From Herbiconiux gentiana (GTDB lineage: Bacteria; Actinomycetota; Actinomycetes; Actinomycetales; Microbacteriaceae): a stretch of DNA of 64,000 nt. This document shows, piece after piece, positions 33,735 through 42,911 of the stretch. The position numbers and the translations under genes were made by a program. Within the stretch, counting starts at the first letter, position 1; each line of letters begins with the position of its first letter. The notes below the pieces were generated by a model. It saw only the letters and a list, made by a program, of their open reading frames with translations. It made no database searches and had not been told where the DNA came from. The stretch spans positions 1-64,000 of the forward strand of contig NZ_JANTEZ010000005.1 of assembly GCF_024978135.1 (NCBI RefSeq), given 5' to 3'.

Positions 33735-34775
33735 ATGACGATCTCGCGCAAGGCCGCCGCCCTCGGCGCCACCGCCCTCACCGCAGCCCTGCTGCTCTCG
33801 GCCTGCTCGGGCAAGACCGCCACGGTGCAGCCGAGCGCCGACGCCGACCTGCCCAAGGTCGCCATGCTCTACGGCACCACGGGCGATTTCTCGTTCATGG
33901 ACAGCGCCTACAAGGGCTTCACCGACGCGCAGTCCGAGTTCTCGTTCACGCCGCTCGACTTCTCGAGCCCGAACACCGACGACTACCAGGACCGCCTCGA
34001 CCTCGCGATCTCGCAGGGCGCCGGCCTCGCGATCGGCATCGGCTTCCAGTACGCGACGCCGATGGAGCAGACCACCGACCACCCCGACACGAAGTTCGTG
34101 GCCGTCGACATCGACAAGGGCACCTCCATCCCCGACGTGACCACCATCTCGTTCGCGGCCGAGCAGTCGTCGTACCTCGTGGGAGTGGCCGCGGCCCTCA
34201 CCTCGAAGACCGGCCACATCGGCTTCGTCGGCGGCGTCGACCAGCCGAGCATCCAGAACTTCTTCGTCGGCTACGAGGCCGGGGCCAAGTCGGTGAACCC
34301 GTCGATCACGGTCGACACCACGTATCTCTCCCCCCTCGGCGACTTCACCGGCTTCTCCGACCCCACCAAGGGCAAGGAGGCCGCCGCCTCGATGTACGCC
34401 GGTGGCGCCGACGTCATCTACGCCGCCGCGGGCGGCTCGGGCCAGGGCGTCTACGAGCAGGCCGCCGCCTCGTCGACGGATGCGCAGAAGAACTGGGCCA
34501 TCGGGGTCGACGGCGACGTCTACAACCAGGTGGACGAGTCGATCAAGCCGTTCATCCTCACCTCGGCGATCAAGAACGTGAACGTCGCTGTCGAGGACTC
34601 GATCAAGTCGTTCCTCGACGGAAGCCTCGAAGCGGGCGAGCAGGACTTCGACCTCTCGAACGACGGCGTCGGCTACTCCACCAGCGGTGGCTTCCTCGAC
34701 GCCTACTCCGACCAGCTCGAGAAGGCGAAGCAGGGCATCATCGACGGCACCGTCGAGGTGCCGAGCGCGGTCTGA
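33735..34775 (+). CDS. BMP-family (PnrA-like) nucleoside-binding lipoprotein
   Basis: 346 residues. Lipoprotein signal ending LSAC, Cys24. Fold of the BMP/PnrA/Med family, known to bind purine nucleosides in spirochaetes and other bacteria: KVAMLYGTTGDFSFMDSAYKGF, FVAVDIDKG, GFVGGVDQPSIQNFFVGYEAG, ADVIYAAAGGSGQGVYEQA and WAIGVDGDVYNQ. ATG at 33735 after CAAGGAG. First gene of a complete importer. Family knowledge plus neighbours favour a nucleoside-like ligand. Confidence 0.92.
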   Translation: MTISRKAAALGATALTAALLLSACSGKTATVQPSADADLPKVAMLYGTTGDFSFMDSAYKGFTDAQSEFSFTPLDFSSPNTDDYQDRLDLAISQGAGLAIGIGFQYATPMEQTTDHPDTKFVAVDIDKGTSIPDVTTISFAAEQSSYLVGVAAALTSKTGHIGFVGGVDQPSIQNFFVGYEAGAKSVNPSITVDTTYLSPLGDFTGFSDPTKGKEAAASMYAGGADVIYAAAGGSGQGVYEQAAASSTDAQKNWAIGVDGDVYNQVDESIKPFILTSAIKNVNVAVEDSIKSFLDGSLEAGEQDFDLSNDGVGYSTSGGFLDAYSDQLEKAKQGIIDGTVEVPSAV

Positions 34776-34791
34776 TCCGCGCCCCCAGACG

Positions 34792-34834
34792 GCGCCCGGT
34801 CGCCGGCGGCCCCACACCGCCGGCGGTCGGGCGC
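34792..34834 (+). terminator. Intra-operon hairpin after the BMP gene
   Basis: GCGCCCG..CGCCGGCGG (from 34792) pairs with CCGCCGGCG..CGGGCGC (to 34834) with two internal mismatches. It lies between binding-protein and ATPase genes, as in the other two SBP-led importer operons. Confidence 0.6.
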
Positions 34835-34911
34835 TCCCAGTTCCCCTCCCCTCCGCCTTTCTAGCCCTCCCCGACCCTCCGACCTCCGACCTCTCCCGAC
34901 AGGAGCACCCG

Positions 34912-36492
34912 ATGAGCGAGACAGCCGAGCCCGACGTGCTGGTGCGGTTGACGGGCATCGTCAAACGCTTCGGCACCTTCGTGGCGAACGATCGCATCGA
35001 CCTCACCGTGCGCGCCGGCACCGTGCACGCGATCGTCGGAGAGAACGGGGCCGGCAAGTCGACCCTGATGAAGATCCTCGCCGGCGAGGAGCGCCCCGAC
35101 GAGGGCACGATCGAGATCGCCGGTTCGCCGCGCACGTTCTCGTCACCTCGGGATGCCCAGCAGGCCGGCATCGGGATGGTGCACCAGCACTTCCTGCTCG
35201 CCTCGGCGCTCCGCGTGTGGGAGAACGTGGTGCTGGCCGACGAACCAGGATCCGCGTTCCGGCTCGACAGCGCCGCCGCCCGCTCCCGGGTCGCCGACCT
35301 CGCCGCCCGCAACGGCTTCGAGGTCGACGTCGACGCTGTGGTGCGCGACGTCGGTGTCGGCGGCCGGCAGCGAGTCGAGATCCTCAAGGTGCTCTACCGC
35401 GACGCCCGCATCATCATCCTCGACGAGCCCACGGCCGTACTCGTGCCGAGCGAGGCCGCCTCGCTGTTCGCCGCCATGCGCCGGTTCACCGACGCCGGGG
35501 CCGCCGTCATCTTCATCTCGCACAAGCTCGACGAGGTGCTCGACTTCGCCGACGAGATCACCGTCATCCGCGCCGGCGCCGTGGTCGGGCAGACGACGCC
35601 CGCCGAGTCGAGCGCCTCCGACCTCGCCGGCCTGATGGTCAAGGTCGCCATGCCCGCCGTCGCGCCGCGCACGGTTCCGCCGGGATCCGACGTCGTGCTC
35701 GCCGCCCACGGCGTCACCGTCGGCGAGGCCGGCGAATTGCCGGCGCTCGACGACGTCTCGCTCGAGGTGCACTCGGGGGAGATCGTCGGCATCGCCGGCG
35801 TCGAGGGCAACGGCCAGTCGGAGCTGCTGATGGCCCTGCTCGGCCGGGTCGCCCACACCGGGCGCATCAGCCTGGCGGGTGAGGACATCGACGGCCTGCC
35901 CACCGAGACCCGCCGCGCCCGGGGCCTCGCCTACATCCCTGAGGACCGGCACCGCGACGGCGTCGTGCTGTCGATGGCGCTGCGCGAGAACGCCGCCCTC
36001 GGCTACCACGGCCGGCCGCCGGTGAAGCGGGGGCCGTGGTTCAGCCGATCCGGTGCCGCCGCCCAGGCCCGCGCCATCATCAGCCGCTTCGACGTGCGGG
36101 GCGGCGACCCGTCCACCCCGGCGTCGGCGCTCTCGGGCGGGAATCAGCAGAAGTTCATCGTCGGCCGCGAGCTGGGCAGCGATCCGCGTGTGCTGATCGC
36201 CGCGCATCCGACCCGTGGTGTCGACATCGGCGCCCAGTCGGCGGTCTGGAGCGAGCTCACCGCCGCGCGCGACCGCGGCCTCGGCACGCTGCTCATCTCG
36301 GCCGACCTCGACGAGCTGCTCGCCCTCAGCGACCGGCTGCTCGTGTTCTACCGCGGACGCATCGTGGGGGCGCTCGACCCGCGGCACGTCGATGCGCAGG
36401 AGCTCGGCGAGTACATGACGGGGGTCAGGACCTCGGCCGGCCCGGCCGCTCCGTCCTCGCCGTCCTCTCCGTCGGAAGGAGACGCCGCATGA
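34912..36492 (+). CDS. Double-NBD ABC ATPase of a nucleoside importer
   Basis: 526 residues with two ATPase domains in tandem. Domain 1 has Walker A GENGAGKST, an unusual signature VGVGGRQRVEIL and IIILDEPTAVL. Domain 2 has a degenerate Walker A (GVEGNGQSE), signature LSGGNQQKFIVGRE and AAHPTRGVD. This pattern is typical of RbsA/BmpB-class ATPases for nucleosides and pentoses. ATG at 34912 with AGGAGCACCCG ahead; an upstream open frame is not used. Overlaps the next permease (ATGA). Confidence 0.93.
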   Translation: MSETAEPDVLVRLTGIVKRFGTFVANDRIDLTVRAGTVHAIVGENGAGKSTLMKILAGEERPDEGTIEIAGSPRTFSSPRDAQQAGIGMVHQHFLLASALRVWENVVLADEPGSAFRLDSAAARSRVADLAARNGFEVDVDAVVRDVGVGGRQRVEILKVLYRDARIIILDEPTAVLVPSEAASLFAAMRRFTDAGAAVIFISHKLDEVLDFADEITVIRAGAVVGQTTPAESSASDLAGLMVKVAMPAVAPRTVPPGSDVVLAAHGVTVGEAGELPALDDVSLEVHSGEIVGIAGVEGNGQSELLMALLGRVAHTGRISLAGEDIDGLPTETRRARGLAYIPEDRHRDGVVLSMALRENAALGYHGRPPVKRGPWFSRSGAAAQARAIISRFDVRGGDPSTPASALSGGNQQKFIVGRELGSDPRVLIAAHPTRGVDIGAQSAVWSELTAARDRGLGTLLISADLDELLALSDRLLVFYRGRIVGALDPRHVDAQELGEYMTGVRTSAGPAAPSSPSSPSEGDAA

Positions 36493-37607
36493 TCCGGCGC
36501 ATCGCGGTCACCCTGGCCGGCCCCGTCGTCTCGGTGCTGCTCGCGCTGCTCGTCACGACCCTCTTCCTGACGATCGGCGGCTACTCGGCCACGAGCGCCT
36601 ACGAGGTGATGTGGAACTACGGCATCGAGCCCGCCTCGCTCGTCTCGGCGCTGAACAACGCCGTGCCGCTCTACCTCGCCGGCGTCGCCGCCGCCTTCGC
36701 GCTGCGGATGGGCCTGTTCAACATCGGCGTCGACGGCCAGTACCGGGTCGCCGCCCTGGCCGGGGCCGTCGTCGCGGCGAACCTGCCCCTGCCGCTCTAC
36801 CTGCGACTGCCGATCACCCTCATCGTGTGCTGCGTCACCGGCGCCCTCTGGGCCCTCGTGCCCGCACTGCTCAAGGTCTACCGGGGCGTCAGCGAGGTGA
36901 TCACGTCGATCCTGATGAACGCCATCGCCACCACCGTCGTCGCGATCCTGCTCGCCGACGTGTTCCGCTCCGGCGGGGGCCAGAACACCGGCACCGCGAT
37001 CATCGGGGCCGAGGGCGCGATGCCCGTGCTGATCGACCTCGGCATCGGCAACCGCACCTCGATCACCGGCTTCCTCGTCGTGGCGATCGTAGTGGGCATC
37101 CTGTTCTACCTGATCCAGTACCGCACGGTCTTCGGCTTCACCCTGCAGGTCGCCTCACGGTCGCCCGAGGCCGCCGAGTCGGCCGGCATCAAGGTGAACC
37201 GCCGCATCATCTGGGCGATGCTCGGCTCCGGCGCGATCGCCGGGCTCGTCGGGATGCCGCACGTGCTGAGCACGGCGTTCCGCTTCGACGGCACCCTGCC
37301 CACCGACCTGATGTTCACCGGTCTGGCGGCGGCGCTGCTCGGCCGCTCGCACCCGATCGGCATCGCGGTCGGCGCGTTCATCCTCGCCTTCGTCGAGCGC
37401 AGTTCGCAGGTGCTCGGCCTCGTGCAGCTGCCGACCGAGGTCGGGTCGGTGTTCATGGCCGTCATCCTGCTGAGCTCGGCGGTCGGGTACTGGCTCACCG
37501 AACGGGCCGACCAGCGCGTCGCGCTCTGGAACGCCCTGCGCCGCCGCCGACGCGAGACCCCGCCGCCCGCCGCACCCCTGCCGACCGGAATGGAGGCCAC
37601 GCGATGA
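36489..37607 (+). CDS. Nucleoside ABC permease 1 (BmpC/YufP-like)
   Basis: 372 residues, about eight to ten membrane segments of the BPD_transp_2 family. ALRMGLFNIGVDGQYRVAALAG and YRGVSEVITSILMNAIA are family landmarks, as is GSGAIAGLVGMPHVL. Starts inside the ATPase stop (ATGA) and ends inside the next permease start. Together the two permeases form the pore. Confidence 0.92.
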   Translation: MIRRIAVTLAGPVVSVLLALLVTTLFLTIGGYSATSAYEVMWNYGIEPASLVSALNNAVPLYLAGVAAAFALRMGLFNIGVDGQYRVAALAGAVVAANLPLPLYLRLPITLIVCCVTGALWALVPALLKVYRGVSEVITSILMNAIATTVVAILLADVFRSGGGQNTGTAIIGAEGAMPVLIDLGIGNRTSITGFLVVAIVVGILFYLIQYRTVFGFTLQVASRSPEAAESAGIKVNRRIIWAMLGSGAIAGLVGMPHVLSTAFRFDGTLPTDLMFTGLAAALLGRSHPIGIAVGAFILAFVERSSQVLGLVQLPTEVGSVFMAVILLSSAVGYWLTERADQRVALWNALRRRRRETPPPAAPLPTGMEATR

Positions 37608-38893
37608 CCGACACCGTCGAGCCCACCGTCCCCACCGCCCCGGCGGCCGCCCCCCGCTCACTCGCCCCGAGCCGGCAGCGGCTGCGGGCGGCGCTCCGCT
37701 GGGGTCTGCTCGGCCTCGGTCTCATCATCGTCGCCCAGTACGTCGCCGATGCGCCCGGCATCGCGGCCTCGTCCACCTGGGGCTCCGCGCTGCGCCTCAC
37801 GGTGCCGATCGCCGTGGTCGCGATCGGCGGGCTCTACTCCGAGCGCGCGGGGGTCATCAACGTGGGCCTCGAGGGCATGATGATCGGCGGCACCTGGATG
37901 GCCGGCGTCTTCGGCTGGTTCTGGGGCCCGTGGGCCGCCCTCGGCGGCGGCGTCGTGGGCGGGCTCGTGTTCGGGCTGCTGATGGCGGTGCTCTGCATCG
38001 AGATGGGGCTCAACCAGCTCATCGTGGGTGTGGCCATCAACGTGGTCGCCGGAGCATCCGCCCGCTTCGCCAGCGACATCGTGTTCAACGGGGTCGACGG
38101 CGGTACGATCGCCCGCTCGCCTCGCATCGACGGCTCGCTGCCGGTGCTCAGCGTGCCGTTCCTCTCGGGCGGGCTCGGCACGCCCGACCTCACCGGGGAC
38201 ATGGAGCAGTCGGGCATCCCGGTCGTGTCGCAGCTCGGCGGCATCGTCGGCGGCCTCACCCACGACGTCTCGCTCGCCGCCGTGATCGGGCTGCTGCTCA
38301 TCCCGGCCACGGCCTACGTGCTGTGGCGCACCAAGTTCGGTCTGCGCTGGCGTGCGGCCGGCGAGGAGCCCGCGGCCCTGCAGGCGCTCGGCGGCAAGGT
38401 GCACCGCACCCGCTGGATCGCCGTGCTCGTCGGCAGCGGCCTGGCCGGCTTCGCGGGCGGCTACCTCGCGCTGATCTCGCAGGCCTACGTCGAGAACCAG
38501 ACCGCGGGGCGCGGCTTCATCGGTCTGGCGACCCTCATCTTCGGCAACTGGATGCCCTCGGGCGTCTTCCTCGGATCGTCGCTGTTCGGCTTCTCCGACG
38601 CCGTCGGCCTCGGGCGGCCCGAGACGTTCCGGGCGCTGCTGTTCATCCTCGCGGTAGTGTTCCTCGTCGTCGGAGCCCTGCGGTTCTGGCGGGCATCCCG
38701 CCGCTCGGGGATCGCCCCGCTCGCCCTCGGTGCGGTGCTCGTGCTGGTGTTCCTGTTCGTGCCGCTGCCCCCCGAGCTCGCCACGGCGGCGCCGTACCTC
38801 GTCACCCTCGCGGTGCTCGTGGTGGCCGGAACGACCATGCGCCCGCCGGCCGCCCTCGGGCACCTGTTCCCGCGGCGTAACTCGCGCAGCTGA
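37604..38893 (+). CDS. Nucleoside ABC permease 2 (BmpD/YufQ-like)
   Basis: 429 residues. LYSERAGVINVGLEGMMIGGTWMAG is the conserved first motif; KFGLRWRAAGEEPAALQALGG is the cytoplasmic loop and FIGLATLIFGNWMPSG the late segment. Longer than usual by about 80 residues because of an N-terminal Ala/Pro tail and two extra C-terminal hydrophobic segments (about 355-410). ATGA overlap with permease 1. Confidence 0.92.
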   Translation: MTDTVEPTVPTAPAAAPRSLAPSRQRLRAALRWGLLGLGLIIVAQYVADAPGIAASSTWGSALRLTVPIAVVAIGGLYSERAGVINVGLEGMMIGGTWMAGVFGWFWGPWAALGGGVVGGLVFGLLMAVLCIEMGLNQLIVGVAINVVAGASARFASDIVFNGVDGGTIARSPRIDGSLPVLSVPFLSGGLGTPDLTGDMEQSGIPVVSQLGGIVGGLTHDVSLAAVIGLLLIPATAYVLWRTKFGLRWRAAGEEPAALQALGGKVHRTRWIAVLVGSGLAGFAGGYLALISQAYVENQTAGRGFIGLATLIFGNWMPSGVFLGSSLFGFSDAVGLGRPETFRALLFILAVVFLVVGALRFWRASRRSGIAPLALGAVLVLVFLFVPLPPELATAAPYLVTLAVLVVAGTTMRPPAALGHLFPRRNSRS

Positions 38894-38959
38894 GCCGCTC
38901 GTTCCGTCCCTCCCGCTCCTCCCCCAGCTGACCCGTCCCTCCCCACCCGTCAGGACCCC

Positions 38960-40201
38960 ATGAACCACTCCCTCACCGCCGAGCTCTGGGACGGCACGAC
39001 CGCCCGCGGCACCGTCATCCTCGACTGGACGGTCGACGGCACCGACGGTGTCGTGTCGGGGCTGCGGCCCGCCGACGCCGGGGACGCCTCGTCCGCCGGC
39101 GCCGGCCTCCCCGCCGGCGTCAGCATCATCCCCGGCCTGATCGACACCCACGTGCACCTGGTCGGCCACGCCGGCCCGGGCACCGCCGACTTCCTCACCT
39201 GGCCGCTCACCACGCGCCCCGAGGAGCAGACCCTGCACGGCCTGGCCAATGCCCGGGCTGCTCTGCGCGGCGGGGTCACGACCCTCCGCGACCTCTCGGC
39301 CGACGACATCCAGTTCTCGCTGCGTCGCGCGCTCGAGCAGGGCGTCGTCGAGGGCCCCCGCCTGCAGGCGCACGGCATGGTCAGCATGACGGCGGGGCAC
39401 GGCGACCTCTTCACGCCGGCGGCCTACCCGCTGCGCAGGCCTGTCGCCGACGGACCCGACGAGTGCCGCAAGCTCGTGCGGCACTGGGCCCGCGCCGGCG
39501 CCGACGGCATCAAGATCGCCACCAGCGGCGGCGTGCTCTCGGTGGGCGACAAGAGCGCTTGGCGCAACTACACGGCGCCCGAGATCGACGCGATCGTCGA
39601 CGAGGCGCACGCGCTCGGCCTGCGGGTCGCCGCACACGCCCACACCGAGGCGGGCATCGACGCCGCCATCTGGCACGAGGTCGACTCGATCGAGCACGGC
39701 ACCCTGCTCACCGCCGCCCAGGCCGACCGCATCGCGGGCCTCGGCATCACCGTCGCCCCCACGCTGCTCATCAACGACCGCATCGCCGCCGGCCGCAACG
39801 GGGTCTCCCCCGAGCAGGCGTCGAAGGCGGCGGCCCTCGTCGTCGAACGCGACTCCCGGATGCGCGAAGCCGCCGACCTCGGCGTCGACTTCGTGCTGGG
39901 CACCGACGCCAACGGCCACCACGTCGACTTCGGCGACCAGATGGAGGAGGTGCGCCTGATGGCGCAGACCTTCGGCTGGTCGCCTTCCCGGGCTTTGGAG
40001 GCGGCGACGTCCCGCGCCGCGCGAGCCATCGGTGAAGAGGGCCGACTCGGCGTGCTCGCACCGGGGGCCGCCGCAGACTTCCTCGTGATCGAGGGCCGGC
40101 CCTGGGAGGATCTCTCCTCGCTCGACCCCTCACGCATCGTCGCGGTCGTCTCGCGCGGACGGGTCGTGTTCGGGGCCCTGCCCGAGCTCAGCCCTCGGTG
40201 A
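38960..40201 (+). CDS. Metal-dependent amidohydrolase, prolidase/imidazolonepropionase-like
   Basis: 413 residues of the Met_dep_hydrolase_A branch. PGLIDTHVHL gives the first two metal His, GIKIATSGG the carboxylated-Lys site, RVAAHAHT and IEHGT further His ligands and GTDANGH the catalytic Asp. Enzymes here cleave N-acyl amino acids, Xaa-Pro dipeptides or imidazolones. It follows the importer permeases by 66 bases and is likely in the same transcript, adding a third ring/amide hydrolase to locus 2. Ends 14 bases inside the convergent MarR gene. Confidence 0.85.
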   Translation: MNHSLTAELWDGTTARGTVILDWTVDGTDGVVSGLRPADAGDASSAGAGLPAGVSIIPGLIDTHVHLVGHAGPGTADFLTWPLTTRPEEQTLHGLANARAALRGGVTTLRDLSADDIQFSLRRALEQGVVEGPRLQAHGMVSMTAGHGDLFTPAAYPLRRPVADGPDECRKLVRHWARAGADGIKIATSGGVLSVGDKSAWRNYTAPEIDAIVDEAHALGLRVAAHAHTEAGIDAAIWHEVDSIEHGTLLTAAQADRIAGLGITVAPTLLINDRIAAGRNGVSPEQASKAAALVVERDSRMREAADLGVDFVLGTDANGHHVDFGDQMEEVRLMAQTFGWSPSRALEAATSRAARAIGEEGRLGVLAPGAAADFLVIEGRPWEDLSSLDPSRIVAVVSRGRVVFGALPELSPR

Positions 40202-40634
40202 GCGACGTGATGCACCGCCGGAGCTGATCGGCGAACACCTTCTGCTCGTCCGGCGCCAGGCCCGCCTTCATCCGGTCCTCGACACCGCGCACGGCCGCGC
40301 TCGCTTGAGCGAGGAGCGCGCGGCCCTCCGCGGTGAGCTCCGTCGGCAGCACCCGCCCCGCAGACGGCTGCTGCGGTCGGGTCACCTGCCCCTCGCGCTC
40401 GAGCGTCTGCAGCAGCACGTTCATCGACTGCCGGGTGACGAAGGCGCCCCGCGCCAGTTCGGAGTTCGACAGCCCAGGACGCTGCGCCAGCAGCTCGAGG
40501 CACGAGTAGTGCGTCACGCTCATGCCCAGCGGACGCAGCACCGCCTCCATGGCGACCCTCAGCGCCGTCGCCGCCTCTTTCAGCAGGTAGCCCACCGAGG
40601 TCGGCAATTCGATTCCGTTGGCTTCCCCGTTCAT
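40188..40634 (-). CDS. MarR-family transcriptional regulator
   Basis: 148 residues. Winged-helix core LAQRPGLSNSELARGAFVTRQSMNVLLQTLEREGQVTR with the wing PSAGRVLPTELTAEG, and dimer helices at both ends. Divergent from a VOC protein gene. Two 16-bp TGTCA-TGACA elements lie in the 77-bp gap and are the likely operators. ATG at 40634 with GGGGAA ahead. Confidence 0.9.
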   Translation of the reverse strand: MNGEANGIELPTSVGYLLKEAATALRVAMEAVLRPLGMSVTHYSCLELLAQRPGLSNSELARGAFVTRQSMNVLLQTLEREGQVTRPQQPSAGRVLPTELTAEGRALLAQASAAVRGVEDRMKAGLAPDEQKVFADQLRRCITSLTEG

Positions 40635-40650
40635 GTGGATTCCCCATTCA

Positions 40651-40666
40651 TGTCAGTATTCTGACA
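40651..40666. promoter_or_regulatory. MarR operator 1
   Basis: TGTCAGTATTCTGACA has perfect 6-bp arms, TGTCAG/CTGACA, around TATT. Confidence 0.7.
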
Positions 40667-40676
40667 TACTGGAACG

Positions 40677-40692
40677 TGTCAACCAACTGACA
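40677..40692. promoter_or_regulatory. MarR operator 2
   Basis: TGTCAACCAACTGACA has 5-bp arms TGTCA/TGACA. Centre-to-centre distance from operator 1 is 26 bp, and it lies just upstream of the VOC gene. Confidence 0.6.
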
Positions 40693-40711
40693 TACACGAA
40701 AGCGAGCGATC

Positions 40712-41077
40712 ATGACCTCCTCCGGCCCCGGCTTCATCTCCCTCCAGGTGCGCGACCTCGACGTCTCCGCGGCGTTCTACGAGAAGCACCTCGGCTTCAC
40801 CCGCCAGGCCGGCCCGCCCCACGCGGTCGTCTTCGCCACCACCCCGGCCGCGTTCGCCGTGCGCAGCGCCCTGCCGGGTGTCGACCTCGATGCGATCCCC
40901 GAGCTCGGCGCCGGGGTGGCCATCTGGCTGCACACCCCCGATGCGCAGGCCGTCCACGACGCGATGGTCGCCGCGGGCATCCGGATCACGGCGGAGCCCA
41001 TCGACGGCCCGTTCGGCCGCACTTTCACCTTTGCCGACCCCGACGGCTACCGGATCACCCTGCACGACCGCGCCTGA
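40712..41077 (+). CDS. VOC-family (glyoxalase/bleomycin-resistance fold) protein
   Basis: 121 residues, one VOC domain: FISLQVRDLDVSAAFYEKHLGF at the start, TFTFADPDGYRITLHDRA at the end. The fold binds metals or electrophilic small molecules; the substrate cannot be told. ATG at 40712. Divergent MarR regulator with twin operators suggests induction by the compound it handles. Confidence 0.88.
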   Translation: MTSSGPGFISLQVRDLDVSAAFYEKHLGFTRQAGPPHAVVFATTPAAFAVRSALPGVDLDAIPELGAGVAIWLHTPDAQAVHDAMVAAGIRITAEPIDGPFGRTFTFADPDGYRITLHDRA

Positions 41078-41197
41078 CCCGCCGCCGACACACGCGGTTC
41101 CGCCCTCGCCCCGGCTCGTCCGACGTGGAATGATCGGATCACCGGCACCCCCGAGAGGTCCGGACCCGACTGCCACCGACACTCAAAGGCGAGAACC

Positions 41198-41353
41198 ATG
41201 GCGATTGACATCCACACCGCATACCCCGACATCGCGCGCCAGCACGAGCGCGAGCGCCGCTGGACCACCCTGAAGGCCGTAGCCGTCTCAGGTTCAGCCC
41301 TCGCGGCGGTCGTGCTGAGCACGCTGGCACTCTGGGGCCGCCCCGGCGTCTGA
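41198..41353 (+). CDS. Small putative membrane protein
   Basis: 51 residues: a charged N-terminal half (RQHERERRW) followed by one hydrophobic segment (TLKAVAVSGSALAAVVLSTLALWG). ATG at 41198 with AAAGGCGAG ahead. Codon use is like neighbouring genes. No family recognised; its reality rests on the plausible start and membrane helix. Confidence 0.45.
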   Translation: MAIDIHTAYPDIARQHERERRWTTLKAVAVSGSALAAVVLSTLALWGRPGV

Positions 41354-41461
41354 CCGAGCGGAGAGCCGCGTCCGGCGAGACCCGCCGCACCCAGCCCACC
41401 CGTCGCCACCTACCTCGCTGCGGCCCGCGCGTTGCAACCTCGCTGACCCAGCCATGACCAT

Positions 41462-41556
41462 CGAGGGCAAGCGCGCCAGCGCGCGGCAGCCTGTCGGCAG
41501 CCAGCGCCGGGCGTCCCGCCTCGGAGGGGCTGCCGCGCGCTTCGCGCTTGCCCTCG
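41462..41556. repeat. Large imperfect palindrome (about 28-bp arms)
   Basis: CGAGGGCAAGCGCG (41462-41475) then GCGCGCGGCAGCC (to 41491) are the reverse complements of GGCTGCCGCGCGC (41528-41540) then CGCGCTTGCCCTCG (41543-41556). Only a 2-3 base internal mismatch breaks the stem. The loop is 36 bases. It lies between a small membrane gene and the stop of the DUF222/HNH gene; it could end both transcripts or be a repeated palindromic element. Confidence 0.8.
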
Positions 41557-41591
41557 GTTGCCGTGGCCGGGTTGTGTAGGTGGGCGCGTTG

Positions 41592-42905
41592 TCACGCCGC
41601 TGGGCGCGTGATGGTGCGTCGGCGTGTGGTCGGGACGGGTTTCTGTTCGGAGTCAGCCCACCGGGGCGGGATCAGATGCGGCACCCCGCCCTGCATGACC
41701 AGTTTCCAGTCCGCCTTGTGCAGGTGCGAGTGGTGGAAATGGCAGAGCAGAACCCCGTTGTCGATATCAGTTCGCCCCGGCGGATGATCATCCGAAACCC
41801 ACTCGTCCGCGTGGTGCGTCTCGCAATACGAGGGTGGCCGGTCGCAGTTGGGCCACACGCACCCGCCGTCTCGGGCGGCGAGTGCCCGGTTCTGGGCGGC
41901 GGTGAACAGTCGCTTGGTTTTGCCGTGGAAGAGGACCTCGCCCCGGTCGCCGAAGAGCGTCACTGCCATCGGCGAGCTGCACCGCATTTGCGCCACGGTC
42001 GACGCGGGCACGGGCTCGTCGAGTCCGTCGATGTACCCGACGCCGCGCCCGGCCTCGAGATCGGCGAGCGTCATGTGGAGGTTGAGTGTGGTGGTGGCCC
42101 CGTTGATTCGGGGCATGTCCTCGGCACCGGCGGCGCGGGCGATGAGTTCGGTGATGGTGTCGGCGTTCTTCTGCGCCGAGGTGCGATTGTCGGCGGTGAC
42201 GTAGTCGCTCTCCTCCATGAACCGCGGGCCGCCCACGCGGGGGCTCTGCATCGCTTGCAGGCTCGACGTCCACACGCCGCCCTGCTCGGGCGTGAGGGCG
42301 AACGTGCCGCGGATCATCCCGTCGGAGGACTGCCTGATGGTGAGTGACCGCAGCTGCTGGTGCACCTCGTGCCGAGGTTCGGCCCCGTCGGGGTCGAGGA
42401 TTTCCCGCAGGTGGATGGCCATCCTCGCGGTCTCATCGGCGGAGAAGTGGCAGGCAAGAGTTCGGTCGACGAGGGTCTCTTCGGCTCCGGCGACGACGTC
42501 GGGCGAGCATCCGCGGTCGGCGAGCTCGCGGCAGCGCTTCACGATGGTGGCCGCCGCCTCGATCGGCAGGTCGCCCGCGTCGAGCGCTTCAGAGACCAGG
42601 GGGAACGGCGCCGACCCCTCGCCACCGCCAAGCAACATCTCGCCCCGCAGGCGCTTCCCGAGATCGAGCCGGGCCTTGCACTCCTTCGCCGACGCGCCCG
42701 TGACATTTGCGAGCAACGCCACCGCCGACGTGAAGTTCTGCGACCGACTCAGACCGTCGTCACCGAGCTCGGGCCGCGACCGCACCCCCACCTCGCCCGC
42801 GAACCGGATCTGCATTGCCAAAGCCGCCCGCACGACGAGCTCATTTGCCGCCATCGCCTCGAGCAGCGCATCATCACCGAGGCTGGAGAGGGTTGCGGAA
42901 TTCAT
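41592..42905 (-). CDS. DUF222 / HNH endonuclease (13E12-type)
   Basis: 437 residues. The N-terminal DUF222 domain (about 1-300) is followed by a C-terminal HNH nuclease: CVWPNCDRPPSYCETHH, DEWVSDDHPPGRTDIDNGVLLCHFHHSHLH. Cys/His zinc ligands and catalytic His are intact. Multi-copy family in actinobacteria, related to the mycobacterial 13E12 repeat; function not settled (mobile or recombination-linked nuclease suspected). Start ATG at 42905 is preceded by TAGAAT and six bases. Confidence 0.9.
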   Translation of the reverse strand: MNSATLSSLGDDALLEAMAANELVVRAALAMQIRFAGEVGVRSRPELGDDGLSRSQNFTSAVALLANVTGASAKECKARLDLGKRLRGEMLLGGGEGSAPFPLVSEALDAGDLPIEAAATIVKRCRELADRGCSPDVVAGAEETLVDRTLACHFSADETARMAIHLREILDPDGAEPRHEVHQQLRSLTIRQSSDGMIRGTFALTPEQGGVWTSSLQAMQSPRVGGPRFMEESDYVTADNRTSAQKNADTITELIARAAGAEDMPRINGATTTLNLHMTLADLEAGRGVGYIDGLDEPVPASTVAQMRCSSPMAVTLFGDRGEVLFHGKTKRLFTAAQNRALAARDGGCVWPNCDRPPSYCETHHADEWVSDDHPPGRTDIDNGVLLCHFHHSHLHKADWKLVMQGGVPHLIPPRWADSEQKPVPTTRRRTITRPAA

Positions 42906-42911
42906 ACTGAG

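Noticed and set aside
37658-39922. 754-codon reverse open frame opposite the nucleoside permease and amidohydrolase
   Set aside because: Antisense shadow; the forward strand has clear permease and amidohydrolase motifs.
41592-42905. Treating the HNH gene as a group I/II intron or transposon
   Set aside because: No intron fold, terminal inverted repeats or target duplication found; it is an ordinary DUF222-HNH gene.
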